Positions 17,518-26,218 of a stretch of DNA of 57,372 bases are shown here, piece by piece (the stretch's first letter is position 1; each line of letters starts with the position of its first letter). The stretch is from Deltaproteobacteria bacterium (GTDB lineage: Bacteria > Desulfobacterota > Desulfobaccia > Desulfobaccales > 0-14-0-80-60-11). The DNA is taken from NCBI GenBank assembly GCA_021813445.1, contig JAKAKP010000163.1, positions 1-57,372 of the forward strand, written 5' to 3'. A program made the position numbers and the translations under genes. A model generated the notes under the pieces. It did not search any database and was not told the origin of the DNA. It saw only the letters and a program-made list of their open reading frames with translations.

Positions 17518-17531
17518 GATTTAAATTCCTC

Positions 17532-18827
17532 TTACGTTGAGGCCATGAGGCCCAGGTTTTCCAAGTAAAGGTTGATATTCGCAGCCCACGCAGCCAGGGC
17601 GGTAACATCCGCGGCAGGATCGGCCAGATGCGCCTGCTGATACAGTTTGATGGTCTTGCCCAGTTCCGTCAGGAAATGGAAACAAGCATTGCCCGCCGCC
17701 TGGTCCTGCACCCACATCTGTGCCATGTCTGCCGGGGCGGTGGTGGGTGCGGTGCCGGCACCCATCCCCAAAGCCTTGGCGGCCGAGGCGCCGAAACTTG
17801 TGGTCCCGATGCCGACGTTGCCATTAAGAATCGTGGCGCCGGTCCCGCTCGGAGTCAGGGTGACATTCTGATTGGCTCCACCCGCTGCCAAGACTAATGC
17901 CCCGGTCCCGGTAATGGACCCGGTAGCGGTCCCGGTCCCCCCATTGGCTACCGGCAGCACCCCGTCAACGTGGCTGGTCAGACCCACCTTGCCCCAAGAC
18001 GGAGCCACTCCAACCCCGCCCGAGATGAGGACGTTACCTACGGCCACATCCGCCAATTTGCTCAAGGCGTTGGCAGCAGAGGCATAGAGCAGGTCACCCA
18101 CCGCGTAAGCAGCCAGCCCCGTCCCCCCGTTTCCGGCCCCCAGAGTTCCGGAGACATGGGTAGTCAGCCCCACCTTGCCCCAGCCGGGGGAATCCCCGGA
18201 TAACAAGACGTTCCCCGCGACAGCCTTGGTAAGTGCCGCCAGGGTGTTTCCAGCCGAGGCATAAAGCATGTCCCCGGCCGCGACCGCCGCCAAGCCGGTG
18301 CCGCCGTAAATAACCGCCAGGGGATTGGTTAACTGCGCGGTGGCCGCCGCCAGCGAACCGACGCCGGTGATGTGGTTGCCTCCCATGGCCAGGTTGCCGG
18401 ACATGGTATCCCCGGCCTTGGCCACTTTGAGGGCCACCTGGGCATCTACGTAGGTCTTGCGGGTCGCCTCGTTGGCAGCTATGGGATCAGAGGCCGGGAG
18501 TATCGGAATGCTCGAGAAGGTCTTGACCCCGGCGATGGTCTGGGCTCCGGTTTTGGCCACCAGGTTTGCACTATCCGGGCCCACGGGTTTCCAGAGGTGA
18601 TCGGCGGGGTCCCGGAAAAATACGTCCCCGTCAAAACCTCCGGTAAAAGCCCCGGCGGTGTGCTTATGACCCGGATCAGAGCTTGAGGGGTTCCTCAACT
18701 TATAATCCAGGCTGTTGGGGTCTATGGAGTTATCCACCCCCACCTTGGCTTCCAGGTTGTTCAGGTGGGCCGCTTCAATTTCGGTCACCCCGTCTATGGC
18801 GCCGGTCAACGTGCTGGGAAACGACAT
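17532..18827 (-). CDS. Repetitive tail fibre protein
   Basis: 431 residues, very rich in Ala, Gly, Thr and Val. It begins with a helical base (EIEAAHLNNLEAKVGV) and a collar-like HKHTAGAF segment. Two long repeats of about 55-60 residues follow, each running GGTGLAA...VGDLLYASA.N.L..L....GNVL.SG....WGKVGLT.HV.G.L. The pattern is typical of trimeric, collagen- or adhesin-like phage fibres. Likely a side or tail fibre for host attachment. Confidence 0.75.
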   Translation of the reverse strand: MSFPSTLTGAIDGVTEIEAAHLNNLEAKVGVDNSIDPNSLDYKLRNPSSSDPGHKHTAGAFTGGFDGDVFFRDPADHLWKPVGPDSANLVAKTGAQTIAGVKTFSSIPILPASDPIAANEATRKTYVDAQVALKVAKAGDTMSGNLAMGGNHITGVGSLAAATAQLTNPLAVIYGGTGLAAVAAGDMLYASAGNTLAALTKAVAGNVLLSGDSPGWGKVGLTTHVSGTLGAGNGGTGLAAYAVGDLLYASAANALSKLADVAVGNVLISGGVGVAPSWGKVGLTSHVDGVLPVANGGTGTATGSITGTGALVLAAGGANQNVTLTPSGTGATILNGNVGIGTTSFGASAAKALGMGAGTAPTTAPADMAQMWVQDQAAGNACFHFLTELGKTIKLYQQAHLADPAADVTALAAWAANINLYLENLGLMAST

Positions 18828-18830
18828 AAG

Positions 18831-19283
18831 CTACTCCCTTACCACCTCGAGGTTCGGTCCGTATTTTTCCGCCAGGGACTGAATTAAACCCTCCAACTCA
18901 GAACCTTCCGCGGCTTCCATGAGATGACCGCTGCTCTGATCCACCACCATGGCCTGGAAAACTTTTCCCCGCCTGAAGATCTTCACCGTGTAGCTCCAGA
19001 CCGACAGGTCGTGCAGTCGCTCCAGGAGCATATCCACCACTTCTCCCGGCCGGTACATCCAGGACTGCCAGGCCACAGGAATATCGGCCATAGGTAACGG
19101 CAGGGGGCGAGTCCTCGGGTTGCCGGCATTTGCCAGCACATCGGCAATCCCGGTCAGCCATGCGTCCAGTTGAGCCGGGCCGCCAAAAAGCGAGAAGAAG
19201 ATGGAACGAATACCTACCGCCGTCTCGGGGGGCAGCAGTATTTTCGTCCTGCTTTTACAAAACTGGTCGGAAACCGCGTTCAT
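18831..19283 (-). CDS. Phage protein downstream of the tape measure
   Basis: 150 residues, start overlapping the tape-measure stop (ATGA). It contains a hydrophobic SIFFSLFGGPAQLDAWLTGI and a C-terminal mixed domain (YTVKIFRRGKVFQAMVVDQ). Genes at this position often encode tail-tip initiator or distal-tail components. No family recognised. Confidence 0.55.
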   Translation of the reverse strand: MNAVSDQFCKSRTKILLPPETAVGIRSIFFSLFGGPAQLDAWLTGIADVLANAGNPRTRPLPLPMADIPVAWQSWMYRPGEVVDMLLERLHDLSVWSYTVKIFRRGKVFQAMVVDQSSGHLMEAAEGSELEGLIQSLAEKYGPNLEVVRE

Positions 19284-21997
19284 CTGGCCCCCATGAGCAG
19301 GTATTCCCGGAAGTAGGCTTCCATGGCCTCCCGGATGGTCGCCTGGATACCCTGGATATTGATGTTGACTTGACCAGCACCCCCGCCCCCGGAGTTGCGG
19401 GTATTGGCCTCAATCTGGCGGAGAATGCTGAGGTGCGGCGCCACGGCCTCGGACAGGGACTCAGACACCTGGGCAATGGGGATGCTGGTCTCCCCGGCGA
19501 TGATGCCCCGCACCGCCTCGTGGCCGGTGACGTTGCTCTGCACTCCAGAAGACGTGAAAGAGCTTTTGCGGTCACTGGACAGAAACATGCCGACCAGACC
19601 GATAACCCCCATCAGGGCATTGGCAATACCTGCTCCCAGGGTGCCGAACATATTCTTGAAGGCCTCGGTAAGCCACTGCGTCAGTTGCTTGATGGCCGGC
19701 TCTATGGACTGCTTGAACAGGGACTTGAAAAAATTTTGAAAGGTCTGGCGAAAGTGCGTCTCGCCGGCCATCAGGGCGTCCGTCAGGTCCCCAAAGAACC
19801 CGGTGACGAGGTTGGCGTAGCCCTTCATCTGGTCGCCGAAGCGCTTGTTGATCTCCAATTCTTTGGTGGTCTGGTCGAACCCGGCTACCTGCCCCTCGGT
19901 GGCCCCCTTGCTGATAAGTTCTTCCCGGAGCTTGAGCCGCTCCCGGAGCAGCCGGTTGATCTCCGCTTCCTTTTCGGCAATGGGACCCAGGGCGGCATCT
20001 TCCCGGCCGGCGGCCAAGGTGTCCTCGATCTGCTTGCGGTTCTCGTACTCCTTCTTCAGGAGGTCGACGAGTTCCTTTTGCAGTTTGATCTTGTCTCTGC
20101 CGGCCTCCCCCTCCAGTTCCTTGAGCCGGGTGGCGTGTTCCGCCTGGAGTTTCTTCGAAGACAGATCCAAAGCCTCAGGACTGATCTCTCCAGCCTCGGC
20201 CCGGGTCTTCAGTTCTTTCTGGGCCCAGTCGTAAGCCTCCTTCTCCTTGGCGATCTTGGCGTCGATGAGTTTCCCGGCTGCACTGGTCTCCGCCTCAGCC
20301 ATCTTTACCAGGGCCTGCTGATACTCCTGGCCGGTAATCTTGCCTTCCGCCAGATCCCGGTCCAGCTCCGCCTTTTTCTTGTCTTGCTCGGCCTTAAAGG
20401 TGGCGTAGGATTCTTCAGCATCCTTGAGAGAAAGCTTCCGCTTGGCCTCCAGGTATTCGGTCAGGTAGCGCAGCAGGTCCTCGTTCAGTTCCTTGGCGCC
20501 GCCACCCTTCTTATCCTTGGGCGCCCCCGTATATTGTTCGGCCTCGGCGCGCTCCCTGGCAGCCTTGGCTTCCCTGGCCAGTCTTTCCTCCGGGGTTTCA
20601 TGCTCGGGCAGTACCGCCGGCAGGACGGAAGGGGCCGTATATTTCTTGTACCGGCCTTCTATGGCCCGTTTTTGCTCTTCCTTGGCGAGCTCAAGATATT
20701 TCTCAGTACTGATCCCCCGGCGCTGGGCCTCCCCGGCAGCTTCGGCCCCGGCAATATCCAATTCTTTGCCTTCCCGGGCCCGATCCCGGGCCCGGCCTTC
20801 CTGGATTGCCCCGGATACCACACCAGGCTGAGGGGTGAAGCCTGCCTGCTGTCTCAACTGCTGGATCTTGTTCCAGGCTTCATAAAGGCCGAAAAGGGCC
20901 ACGGTAATTAATATCCGCCAGGGGCCGCCCACCAGGACCTTCAGTTTGCCCAAAAGGGCCGCCAGGATGCCCACCTCCACAGCCGTCGTTTTCAGAGATG
21001 CCCCCAGGCCGGCAATCCAGCCCGCCGCCTTGCTGGCAACGTAGATTTCCATGAGGGTCTTGATCAGGTTCTGATTTTCGGCAATAAAAGCCCCGATATC
21101 CCGGATTCCGGTGGCCAGCCATTTTACCCATTCGGCGAAGTTCTTGCCCCATTCCTCCAGACGAACGGTGTTGGCCCTGGCCCATTTCTCCAAATCCTTC
21201 CAACCCGCGGTCATTTCCTGGACAAAGGCCAGGAACGCCGGCTGAAAGATCGGCCATAAGGCGTTCTTCGCTTCCTCGGCATAGCGGGCCATTGACTGGA
21301 GCTGCTTGCCCACGGTTGCATCCGCCGCCGATGCCGCCCCGGCGAACCGGGCGGTCTTCTCCAAAACCTCGCCCAACATCAAGTTGGCTTTGGTGACCGT
21401 CCCGATCTCTTCCTTGGTCACCCCCAGGGTCGCGGACCATTTCTTCATCAACTCGTCGAGGTTGCCGACATTGATCATGAGCCGCTTGAGGGTTTCCGAT
21501 TCGCCGCTGATTACTCCCTGGATGATCCGGCTAAAGGCTTCAGAAGTATTGACGTTGGCGACGACGGCAATGTCCCGGGCCCGGGTGGCCAATTCTTCAA
21601 GCTTTGATAAATCCAGGCCCGCCGCCATGAATTTGGTGGCCCCCAGCATGGCCTCTTGTCTGGTGATGCCTAACTGCTGAAGTTTGGTTATCAAGGTATC
21701 GAGGGATTGGGCCGACACCCCGGCATTCTTGCCCACCTGATACATGGACACGGCTAACGTCTCGGTGCGGGCCCCGACCATAGCCGCGTCTTGACTGAAG
21801 GACTTCAGAGCCCCGGCGATCTCCCATAGCCCCACCGCCACCCCGGCGAAAGCCAGGGTCTTTTTGAGAGACGCTGCGAAGGAGCTGGCGTAATTTTGAA
21901 ACCCCGCGAGCTCCCCCTTGGCCGTCTTCAACCCGGAGTCCAGGTTCTTCAAGTCCGCCGAGAGCTTGACCAGCAGTTCGCCGATATCAGTGGCCAT
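19280..21997 (-). CDS. Tail tape measure protein
   Basis: 905 residues. The N-terminal 250 residues match phage tail tape measures (DIGELLVKLSADLKNLDSGL, then SMYQVGKNAGVSAQSLDTLI and GVISGESETLKRLM). A hydrophobic segment near 50-70 follows, and a long central coiled coil is dominated by Lys, Glu, Ala and Arg (about 420-720). A membrane-like C-terminal segment (ANALMGVIGLVGMFL) precedes the end. The length sets tail length, and long hydrophobic segments fit a role in DNA passage through the inner membrane. It lies next to the chaperone pair as in most siphoviruses. Confidence 0.92.
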   Translation of the reverse strand: MATDIGELLVKLSADLKNLDSGLKTAKGELAGFQNYASSFAASLKKTLAFAGVAVGLWEIAGALKSFSQDAAMVGARTETLAVSMYQVGKNAGVSAQSLDTLITKLQQLGITRQEAMLGATKFMAAGLDLSKLEELATRARDIAVVANVNTSEAFSRIIQGVISGESETLKRLMINVGNLDELMKKWSATLGVTKEEIGTVTKANLMLGEVLEKTARFAGAASAADATVGKQLQSMARYAEEAKNALWPIFQPAFLAFVQEMTAGWKDLEKWARANTVRLEEWGKNFAEWVKWLATGIRDIGAFIAENQNLIKTLMEIYVASKAAGWIAGLGASLKTTAVEVGILAALLGKLKVLVGGPWRILITVALFGLYEAWNKIQQLRQQAGFTPQPGVVSGAIQEGRARDRAREGKELDIAGAEAAGEAQRRGISTEKYLELAKEEQKRAIEGRYKKYTAPSVLPAVLPEHETPEERLAREAKAARERAEAEQYTGAPKDKKGGGAKELNEDLLRYLTEYLEAKRKLSLKDAEESYATFKAEQDKKKAELDRDLAEGKITGQEYQQALVKMAEAETSAAGKLIDAKIAKEKEAYDWAQKELKTRAEAGEISPEALDLSSKKLQAEHATRLKELEGEAGRDKIKLQKELVDLLKKEYENRKQIEDTLAAGREDAALGPIAEKEAEINRLLRERLKLREELISKGATEGQVAGFDQTTKELEINKRFGDQMKGYANLVTGFFGDLTDALMAGETHFRQTFQNFFKSLFKQSIEPAIKQLTQWLTEAFKNMFGTLGAGIANALMGVIGLVGMFLSSDRKSSFTSSGVQSNVTGHEAVRGIIAGETSIPIAQVSESLSEAVAPHLSILRQIEANTRNSGGGGAGQVNINIQGIQATIREAMEAYFREYLLMGAR

Positions 21998-22384
21998 GTC
22001 CTCTGTCCTCGGGTCTCACCGTGAGCGGGCGCAGTATGCAACCAGTGTGCCGAAGCAACTCCTGGGGCGTTTTGGTCCCCGAAAAGCAGCCGTCAGATAC
22101 GCAACCCGTAGGGGGAAAATACGGGCGTTTCGGAAGGCAAGGTAATTGGGAAGGTGGATTCGTGTTCGTTGAAATACCGGAACCTACGCACCCCGGAAAA
22201 CGTTGGTGGTATAAGGGTTTGCCGGTTTTGGAGTGTGCAGGCCAAAAAAGTAGGGCAAAAGTGGGACCTATATGGGGGACGCCATCCCTATGCCCACTTT
22301 TTTGAGGGGCAAGTGGTGAACCGACAATTTTGTATAAATTGGTTTCCATTTTAGTAAAGTTGCCTGTCTCATTAAAAAAGCTGA
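21998..22384. other. AT-richer gap inside the tail operon
   Basis: About 390 bases separate the chaperone genes from the tape measure, unusual in an otherwise gapless operon. Short open frames occur on both strands (for example 22021-22305 plus and 21987-22349 minus), but none resembles a known protein or has a convincing ribosome site. Base composition is lower in GC than the surroundings, especially at 22320-22400. It may be a small insertion or decayed moron gene. Confidence 0.35.
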
Positions 22385-22792
22385 TTATTTTTTTCTTTCT
22401 GGTCTGTCTGACCCCTGGCGGGGCATGCCGGTGAAAAATGAAAAGGCCCGGTCGCTCATCTTGGGTCTTTTTTTTGATGGTTCACCTTGGTTCTCACCCG
22501 ACACCTCTTCAAGCCAGCGCTCCAGCACCTTCCCCTTGCCCCGGTTAAAGGCCAGGTCCAGGGCCCCAGTCACCGCCACGGCCATGGATACCCCCTGCTC
22601 CATCAACCGGTGGCGGCTACGGACCTGGGACGCGGCCATAAGCCCCTGCACCATCAAAGCGGGATAACCGTCGATCAGGCTGTAAAGGTCATGTCCCTGG
22701 CTCGCCAACTCCGAGAGGCCGACGGTTATCGCTAACTGGTGGCCTCCGGCCCGATCAGAACTCCCACCTGGCTCATGATCAGGCCGAAGGCG
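22385..22792 (-). CDS. Tail assembly chaperone frameshift extension (T-like part)
   Basis: This frame has no good start of its own (TTG at 22708 is the best), but it is open upstream to the slippery site. It joins the upstream chaperone after a -1 slip at 22792-22798, adding 135 residues to the first 120 for a product of about 255. The C-terminal part is helical and charged (GALDLAFNRGKGKVLERWLEEV). In lambda-like phages the frameshift product binds the tape measure and the unshifted product coats it. The layout and position before the tape measure fit that pair. Confidence 0.75.
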   Translation of the reverse strand, partial: RLRPDHEPGGSSDRAGGHQLAITVGLSELASQGHDLYSLIDGYPALMVQGLMAASQVRSRHRLMEQGVSMAVAVTGALDLAFNRGKGKVLERWLEEVSGENQGEPSKKRPKMSDRAFSFFTGMPRQGSDRPERKK

Positions 22793-23151
22793 TTTTTTAG
22801 GTGGTCGACGTTCATCCTCAGGACCTTGACCGCCAGTTGCAACCCCAGACCCAGGTCGATCTCCTCGGCCTGCTCCAGCTCAATCCTCAGGGTGACGGAC
22901 AGGAACTCGGGGAGCCGGGGCAAGATTGTCTGGATGATATCCTTGGCAGCCGCCAGTCCCTGACCTTCAAAAACCTCACCCAGGTTGTCCAGGGTGACGC
23001 CCTGGGTTTTAAACTCCTGCACCAGGGCGTCCAGGATGGGCATCACCAGGAGAAGCTGCTTGATAGTCCAGGGCTTGACAGTGAAGCCGTTTATCTGCTC
23101 TTCAGCCAGATAGCTCGATAGAACCTGACTGTCGGTAATCGGCTCGGGCAT
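22732..23151 (-). CDS. Tail assembly chaperone (G-like)
   Basis: 139 residues from the ATG at 23151, chosen because GAGGAGGG lies four bases upstream; a start at 23178 is in frame but has no such site. The protein is helical (FTVKPWTIKQLLLVMPILDALV, FLSVTLRIELEQAEEIDLGLG) and similar in size to phage tail chaperones. It sits between tail tube and tape measure. Codons for NVDHLKNAF contain the slippery run that allows the -1 product. Confidence 0.75.
   Translation of the reverse strand: MPEPITDSQVLSSYLAEEQINGFTVKPWTIKQLLLVMPILDALVQEFKTQGVTLDNLGEVFEGQGLAAAKDIIQTILPRLPEFLSVTLRIELEQAEEIDLGLGLQLAVKVLRMNVDHLKNAFGLIMSQVGVLIGPEATS
22792..22798 (-). other. Programmed -1 frameshift slippery heptamer A AAA AAC
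   Basis: In the chaperone frame the codons are CTA AAA AAC GCC, so the heptamer A-AAA-AAC is in the canonical phase (X XXY YYZ). A -1 slip leads into CGC CTT CGG and the downstream open frame without a stop until 22385. This is direct sequence evidence for the frameshift used by many tailed phages to make two chaperone forms. Confidence 0.85.
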
Positions 23152-23161
23152 CTGTCCCTCC

Positions 23162-24328
23162 TCAGGCGACGTTTTCATAGCTCACGTAATGACCCAAAGG
23201 CGCTTCGGGGTTGTTGGCGGTATCGTCCAGGGCCTCCAGAGTCATGGGGACCTCCAGCCACTTCTTGTCGTCCAGGCCGATACCCCCGTTGGGCTTGAGG
23301 ATGCACTTGGGGATGTTCACGTCAAAGCGCAGCCCCCGGCCGGTGTCCGGATGTACCTCCAGGCGGGCCGCCCCTTCGATAAAACTCGATCCGGCGATGG
23401 CAAACCGTGCGGACGCCCAGGTGGCGTAGGTAAAACTCACCTTCACCTCTTCCCCGTCCACCAGTTTGCCCCCGGAGAGACGGCCGATCCGGCCCGGGAG
23501 TCTGCCGTCCTCAGCCGCAAGGCCTGCGTCCAGCATATAGTCGATGTTCTGGACCAGGTTCTGCCGGAAACAGTTCACCGTGGCGGGGGTGGCCACAGCG
23601 GTGGCTTTCGCCCTGATCCAGTAGAGACTGTGGCTGTTCACCGTAGTCTTGGCCCAGTCTACCGGGGGCGTGAAGGTGATGGCGCCGTCGGAGTCCAGGC
23701 CGTCCCCGGCGCCGGAGGTGACCAGTGCCTTCCACTCGTCTCCGTCCCAGTATTCCCAGGCCAGGCCGGTGTAGGAACCGTTCACCGCCAGGTTGGCATA
23801 GACCTCCTTGAACCGGGTGGCCTTCCCCAGATAGAGGAAGTCATTGGCGTCGATCATGGCATCGAAGGGGGTCCCCGCTTCGGTGTCCGCTTCCGACGAG
23901 TGGTCCAGGAAGGCTACGCCGTTGTAGAGGAAGACCTTGTCCAGGAACTGCCGCGCCGTGACATTGGTGAGGCCGTAATACTGGCCTACCGATTGCAAAA
24001 CAGTTCCAGCGAGGGCCAGTTTCAGGTCGGTCACGGTGCCCATGCCGGGGTTCAAGTTCTCGATGTCCCCGCCCTTGAAGTAATATTTGAGGTTCTCGAT
24101 CACCGGCTCGTCGAACTTGAATTTGAGCGTCAGCTTCTCCTCCAGGACGATGACCTTGTCCTTCAGGCGCTTGCCGGAGCGGTTGCTGAAGTGCTCCAAC
24201 TCCTCGGTGCCGGTTTCCAGATCCAGTTCCGTAATATTGCCCAGGTCCCGCTCCCCGGTCCCGTCATCGAAATAGAGCTTGACGCCCCCTGGAACGGTGT
24301 AATTTTCCACGTTGGCAGGTACAGGCAT
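23162..24328 (-). CDS. Major tail tube protein with inserted domain
   Basis: 388 residues. The N-terminal part (VKLYFDDGTGERDLGNITEL, LEHFSNRSGKRLKDKVIV) and C-terminal part (FIEGAARLEVHPDTGRGLRF, KKWLEVPMTLEALDD) are typical of siphovirus tail tube subunits. Between about 130 and 252 lies an extra domain with WEYWDGDEWKAL, ITFTPPVDW and LYWIRAKAT, a beta module also seen in phage baseplate and fibre proteins. It would project from the tube surface, perhaps for host or surface binding (inference). Confidence 0.75.
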   Translation of the reverse strand: MPVPANVENYTVPGGVKLYFDDGTGERDLGNITELDLETGTEELEHFSNRSGKRLKDKVIVLEEKLTLKFKFDEPVIENLKYYFKGGDIENLNPGMGTVTDLKLALAGTVLQSVGQYYGLTNVTARQFLDKVFLYNGVAFLDHSSEADTEAGTPFDAMIDANDFLYLGKATRFKEVYANLAVNGSYTGLAWEYWDGDEWKALVTSGAGDGLDSDGAITFTPPVDWAKTTVNSHSLYWIRAKATAVATPATVNCFRQNLVQNIDYMLDAGLAAEDGRLPGRIGRLSGGKLVDGEEVKVSFTYATWASARFAIAGSSFIEGAARLEVHPDTGRGLRFDVNIPKCILKPNGGIGLDDKKWLEVPMTLEALDDTANNPEAPLGHYVSYENVA

Positions 24329-24341
24329 GGGTTACCCCTCC

Positions 24342-24785
24342 TCAATAGGTGGTGCTGAAGGCATCGCCCCAGGCGTGCCCGTAAGTTAAGGTGAAGCTCA
24401 TGAAGAGCACTCCATATTGGTCATTGGGAAACTCTTTCCAGACCCGCTCCTCCTGGAGGTTTTCCACCAGCCCCTTGAGGCCGGCAGTCCCGATCAGGGC
24501 ATTATGGAGTTTGCCCTGCAGGTTATCGGCCGCATCGTTGAAGGATGCCGCTCCCGAGGGGCTCAGGCGGATGAACACGGCAACGTAGAGCTTGAGCGTT
24601 CCCATCGCCAGGCGGTTGCGCTTATCCCGGGTCTCCTCCTCATCCCAGAAGAACACGGCCGGGAGTTTTACCCGGTCCAGGTCTGTGGGGCTGCCCTGCC
24701 AGCGATGCACCGAGCCTATCTCCGGAATGGCTCCCAAAACCACGGCCAGCTTTTGCATCACCTGCACCTTGATGCTGTCAGCCAT
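24342..24785 (-). CDS. Tail terminator-like protein
   Basis: 147 residues from the ATG at 24785 (MADSIKVQVMQKLAVVLGAI), which overlaps the preceding stop; a longer in-frame extension is unlikely. The fold pattern (LPAVFFWDEEETRDKRN, TLKLYVAVFIRL, YGVLFMSFTLTYGH) matches neck or tail-terminator proteins located between the gp10-like gene and the tail tube in HK97-type modules. Confidence 0.65.
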   Translation of the reverse strand: MADSIKVQVMQKLAVVLGAIPEIGSVHRWQGSPTDLDRVKLPAVFFWDEEETRDKRNRLAMGTLKLYVAVFIRLSPSGAASFNDAADNLQGKLHNALIGTAGLKGLVENLQEERVWKEFPNDQYGVLFMSFTLTYGHAWGDAFSTTY

Positions 24786-25366
24786 CAATCCACCTTGACG
24801 ATCTTGGACAGGTCCGCCATGAATTGAGGTTTGGCCCAATCCAGCAAGTGCTCTTTCGGGTGAACCCGTCGGGGCACCACCACCGACCGCTTTAAAACGA
24901 AAAGGGGGATAGGGGTCTTGCTCTGCGTCCCCTTGGTGCCCCCGGAGAACCCGAAGATGATCCCTTTGGCGATAAATGTGGGGCCCCAGATGCCGTCCAG
25001 GGGCCCTCCCCGAGCCACCCCCGCCGCGGTCTTAGCCGCCGCCAGGGGAATAGCCAGAAACTTCTTGTTCTTGGGCCGGATGGTCACCTGGCTGCCCGCC
25101 GGGCCGATATGCACTCCGGCGTATTCGGCTCCGAAGGCCAGGCCTCCTGTCACCTTGTTCCCATCCAACCGCACCTGCAGAGGCCGGGTGGACCGGGCCA
25201 GGGCGCCGGTGCGCCGGCCCAGGCGGTCGGCGGCCGTTCCCCCGGTCAGGTGCCGGCTCACCGTGTGGTCCCACAGCCGTTTGCTGTGCTCCTGGACCAC
25301 CTTCATCACCTTGGGGACCAGCCCTTTGATGATCTGATCCAGGCTCGTGACCGGGTCTTTAGCCAT
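24785..25366 (-). CDS. HK97 gp10-like/neck protein
   Basis: 193 residues. The helical N terminus (LVPKVMKVVQEHSKRLWDH), the RTGALARSTR segment and YAGVHIGPAG are typical of head-tail joining proteins of the gp10/minor tail Z type. The C terminus is basic (LKRSVVVPRRVHPKEHLLDW). Position between connector and tail terminator is as expected. Confidence 0.65.
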   Translation of the reverse strand: MAKDPVTSLDQIIKGLVPKVMKVVQEHSKRLWDHTVSRHLTGGTAADRLGRRTGALARSTRPLQVRLDGNKVTGGLAFGAEYAGVHIGPAGSQVTIRPKNKKFLAIPLAAAKTAAGVARGGPLDGIWGPTFIAKGIIFGFSGGTKGTQSKTPIPLFVLKRSVVVPRRVHPKEHLLDWAKPQFMADLSKIVKVD

Positions 25367-25952
25367 AAGGTCTGATCCGGTAGCGGTCCAACACCGCCTT
25401 GACCGAGGGGAGGAACTCCCCGGAGTTCACCTTCTGGATGGAGCCGTCCGGGAAACTCACCGACTCTAGACCGATGTCCTTACGCCGCCGGAAGTCATAA
25501 GCCGCTTGCGTCCTGGCCGCCATCTCCAGGTCGTCGGGGGGTGGGTTATAGCCCTCCGGAGGCGAGCCGTCTCCCTCGAAGAAAGCGTCATAGCCCCCGG
25601 TGTAAGTCACCTTCAGGGCCTGGAGGCCATAGGGCCAGGCCCCGTAGCGGTAAGCCACCATGCCGGCCGAGAGCAATTGGTAGTCGCTGGCGGGTATCAG
25701 GTTCCCCGCGTCCCACTCCCAGGTATCCGAGCCGTAAATCGAATCAATGGAGGCCACCGGCAGGCCCTTGAGATAGAGATACTGCCCGCCGCCGTCGTGG
25801 TACTCTGTCCGAGATTTGTTCTCAAAATCCCGGTTGCAGTAGGAGGCGCAGCGCTGGGACACGGCCCCGATCAACTCGGTGATGAGGCCGTCCCAATCGT
25901 CTTCCGGCTGTTCCAGCAGCGCCTTCACCCTGGTCAGCGTGGTCAGGTCCAT
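25359..25952 (-). CDS. Head-tail connector (gp6-like)
   Basis: 197 residues. It begins DLTTLTRVKALLEQPEDDWD and continues LITELIGAVSQRCASYCNR, the helical signature of HK97 gp6-like adaptor proteins. A beta part follows (YLYLKGLPVASIDSIYGS, LKVTYTGGYDAF). It overlaps the next gene by 8 bases. The adaptor ring would bind the portal after packaging. Confidence 0.8.
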   Translation of the reverse strand: MDLTTLTRVKALLEQPEDDWDGLITELIGAVSQRCASYCNRDFENKSRTEYHDGGGQYLYLKGLPVASIDSIYGSDTWEWDAGNLIPASDYQLLSAGMVAYRYGAWPYGLQALKVTYTGGYDAFFEGDGSPPEGYNPPPDDLEMAARTQAAYDFRRRKDIGLESVSFPDGSIQKVNSGEFLPSVKAVLDRYRIRPYG

Positions 25953-26204
25953 TTACCTGGTGTCCACCTTGGCCTTTTTGATGGCCCGGTCTTTGGGCGG
26001 CTTATCCACTTCTTGCGCTTCCAGCCCCGAGACTTTTGGCAGGTCCTGGTCCGGTTCACCCGGGGCCGGATATACCTTCCAGCTTTGATTCCCCAGGACC
26101 TCTTGCTCCAGGTCGCCGCTGAGGTCCACCTCTTCGCCGGAATGGACGAAGGCATTATTGGGCAGGTGGAGGCAGTAGCCTGGCCTGATTCGGTATTTTG
26201 ACAT
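25953..26204 (-). CDS. Small head-region protein
   Basis: 83 residues (MSKYRIRPGYCLHLPNNAFV, EEVDLSGDLEQEVLGNQS, then a Lys/Asp-rich tail). Short proteins of this type, with a beta N terminus and a charged tail, are frequent between capsid and connector genes. It abuts the connector start. Function unknown. Confidence 0.6.
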   Translation of the reverse strand: MSKYRIRPGYCLHLPNNAFVHSGEEVDLSGDLEQEVLGNQSWKVYPAPGEPDQDLPKVSGLEAQEVDKPPKDRAIKKAKVDTR

Positions 26205-26218
26205 CGCTCACCTCGCCA

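Noticed and set aside
19130-20911. Long plus-strand open frame of 593 codons opposite the tape measure
   Set aside because: It is antisense to a well-recognised gene, has no family signature, and its Leu/Gly/Pro-rich composition is the mirror of codon use on the other strand. The same applies to plus-strand frames at 12737-13912, 14753-16021, 23189-24358 and 26198-27925.
22021-22305. 94-codon plus-strand frame in the tail-operon gap
   Set aside because: Opposite orientation to the operon, no ribosome site, no recognisable motif.
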